Shown here in pieces: positions 63,641 to 64,000 of a stretch of DNA of 64,000 nucleotides. Both the position numbers and the translations under genes were made by a program. Every line of letters starts with the position of its first letter. Position 1 is the stretch's first letter. A model generated the notes under the pieces. It worked only from the letters and a program-made list of their open reading frames with translations. It made no database searches and was not told where the DNA came from. The stretch is taken from positions 62,001 to 126,000 of the forward strand of contig OX465592.1 of NCBI GenBank assembly GCA_950022655.1. The letters run 5' to 3'. The DNA comes from Alentia gelatinosa. Taxonomy: Eukaryota > Annelida > Polychaeta > Phyllodocida > Polynoidae.

Positions 63641-64000
63641 TTGACAAGTCAGTTCTTGGTGGTTTAGCTGCATATATTGATCAAGTCAGTTCTTGGTGGT
63701 TTAGCTGCATATATTGATCAAGTCAGTTCTTGGTGGTTTAGCTGCATATATTGATCAAGTCAGTTCTTGGTGGTTTAGCTGCATATATTGATCAAGTCAG
63801 TTCTTGGTGGTTTAGCTGCATATATTGATCAAGTCAGTTCTTGGTGGTTTAGCTGCATAAATTGATCAAGTCAGTTCTTGGTGGTTTAGCTGCATATATT
63901 GATCAAGTCAGTTCTTGGTGGTTTAGCTGCATAAATTGATCAAGTCAGTTCTTGGTGGTTTAGCTGCATAAATTGATCAAGTCAGTTCTTGGTGGTTTAG
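63641..64000. repeat. 37-bp minisatellite, runs off the window
   Basis: About ten units of GATCAAGTCAGTTCTTGGTG + GTTTAGCTGCATATATT. Later units carry ATAAATT. The array is cut by the window end. Confidence 0.95.

Noticed and set aside
5088..63999. CRISPR-like arrays
   Set aside because: Direct repeats follow one another without unique spacers, and the context is an intron-containing eukaryotic gene.

Overview
This is a eukaryotic (animal) genomic window dominated by one large, intron-rich gene on the + strand and by tandem and dispersed repeats. I infer an invertebrate deuterostome, most likely a cephalochordate (amphioxus). Reasons: a secreted-type vWA + C-type lectin + WSC exon-shuffled receptor, almost all phase-1 introns, a tRNA-derived SINE remnant, many small TIR elements, and minisatellites sitting on exon-intron boundaries. 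From memory, unchecked, such intron-boundary minisatellites were described in amphioxus under the name 'mirages'. The species call is inference; another marine invertebrate is possible.

Layout. 1-640: C-rich minisatellite and a Thr/Pro-rich open stretch. 1192-3250: decayed copy of a transposase-like gene. 3251-5087: AT-rich sequence with a perfect 23-bp hairpin next to a large satellite. 5088-12405: about 122 copies of a 60-bp satellite, part of it in an 896-bp higher-order repeat. 12890-13990: 74-bp minisatellite running up to the start codon of the main gene. 14004-47001: the receptor gene, which I reconstruct as 16 exons with a total CDS of 2205 nt (734 aa). All intron phases agree and no exon has an internal stop. 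47002-64000: no gene that I can recognise; minisatellites, MITE-like elements and one candidate promoter/first exon at about 53.6-53.8 kb.

The receptor: signal peptide, a Cys-containing microexon, a vWA domain with a complete MIDAS set, C-type lectin domain 1 (CTLD1), a second complete C-type lectin domain (CTLD2, EPN motif), a Thr/Pro/Ser stalk, one transmembrane helix and a short tail. A whole WSC domain (two exons, bounded by phase-1 introns) lies inside CTLD1, exactly at the intron position that also divides CTLD2. This looks like a fossil of exon shuffling that produced a domain nested in a domain.

The second theme is that about ten splice sites of this gene are embedded in tandem repeats containing the splice site and a piece of the adjoining exon. 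Exon 9 is preceded by about 37 decoy acceptors. Introns also hold a solo LTR, a family of about 0.85-kb TIR elements with 3-bp CWG target duplications (one with a candidate empty site in the same window), and a 1.3-kb TIR element carrying GC-rich palindromes. All exon boundaries are predictions from sequence; no transcript or database was available.
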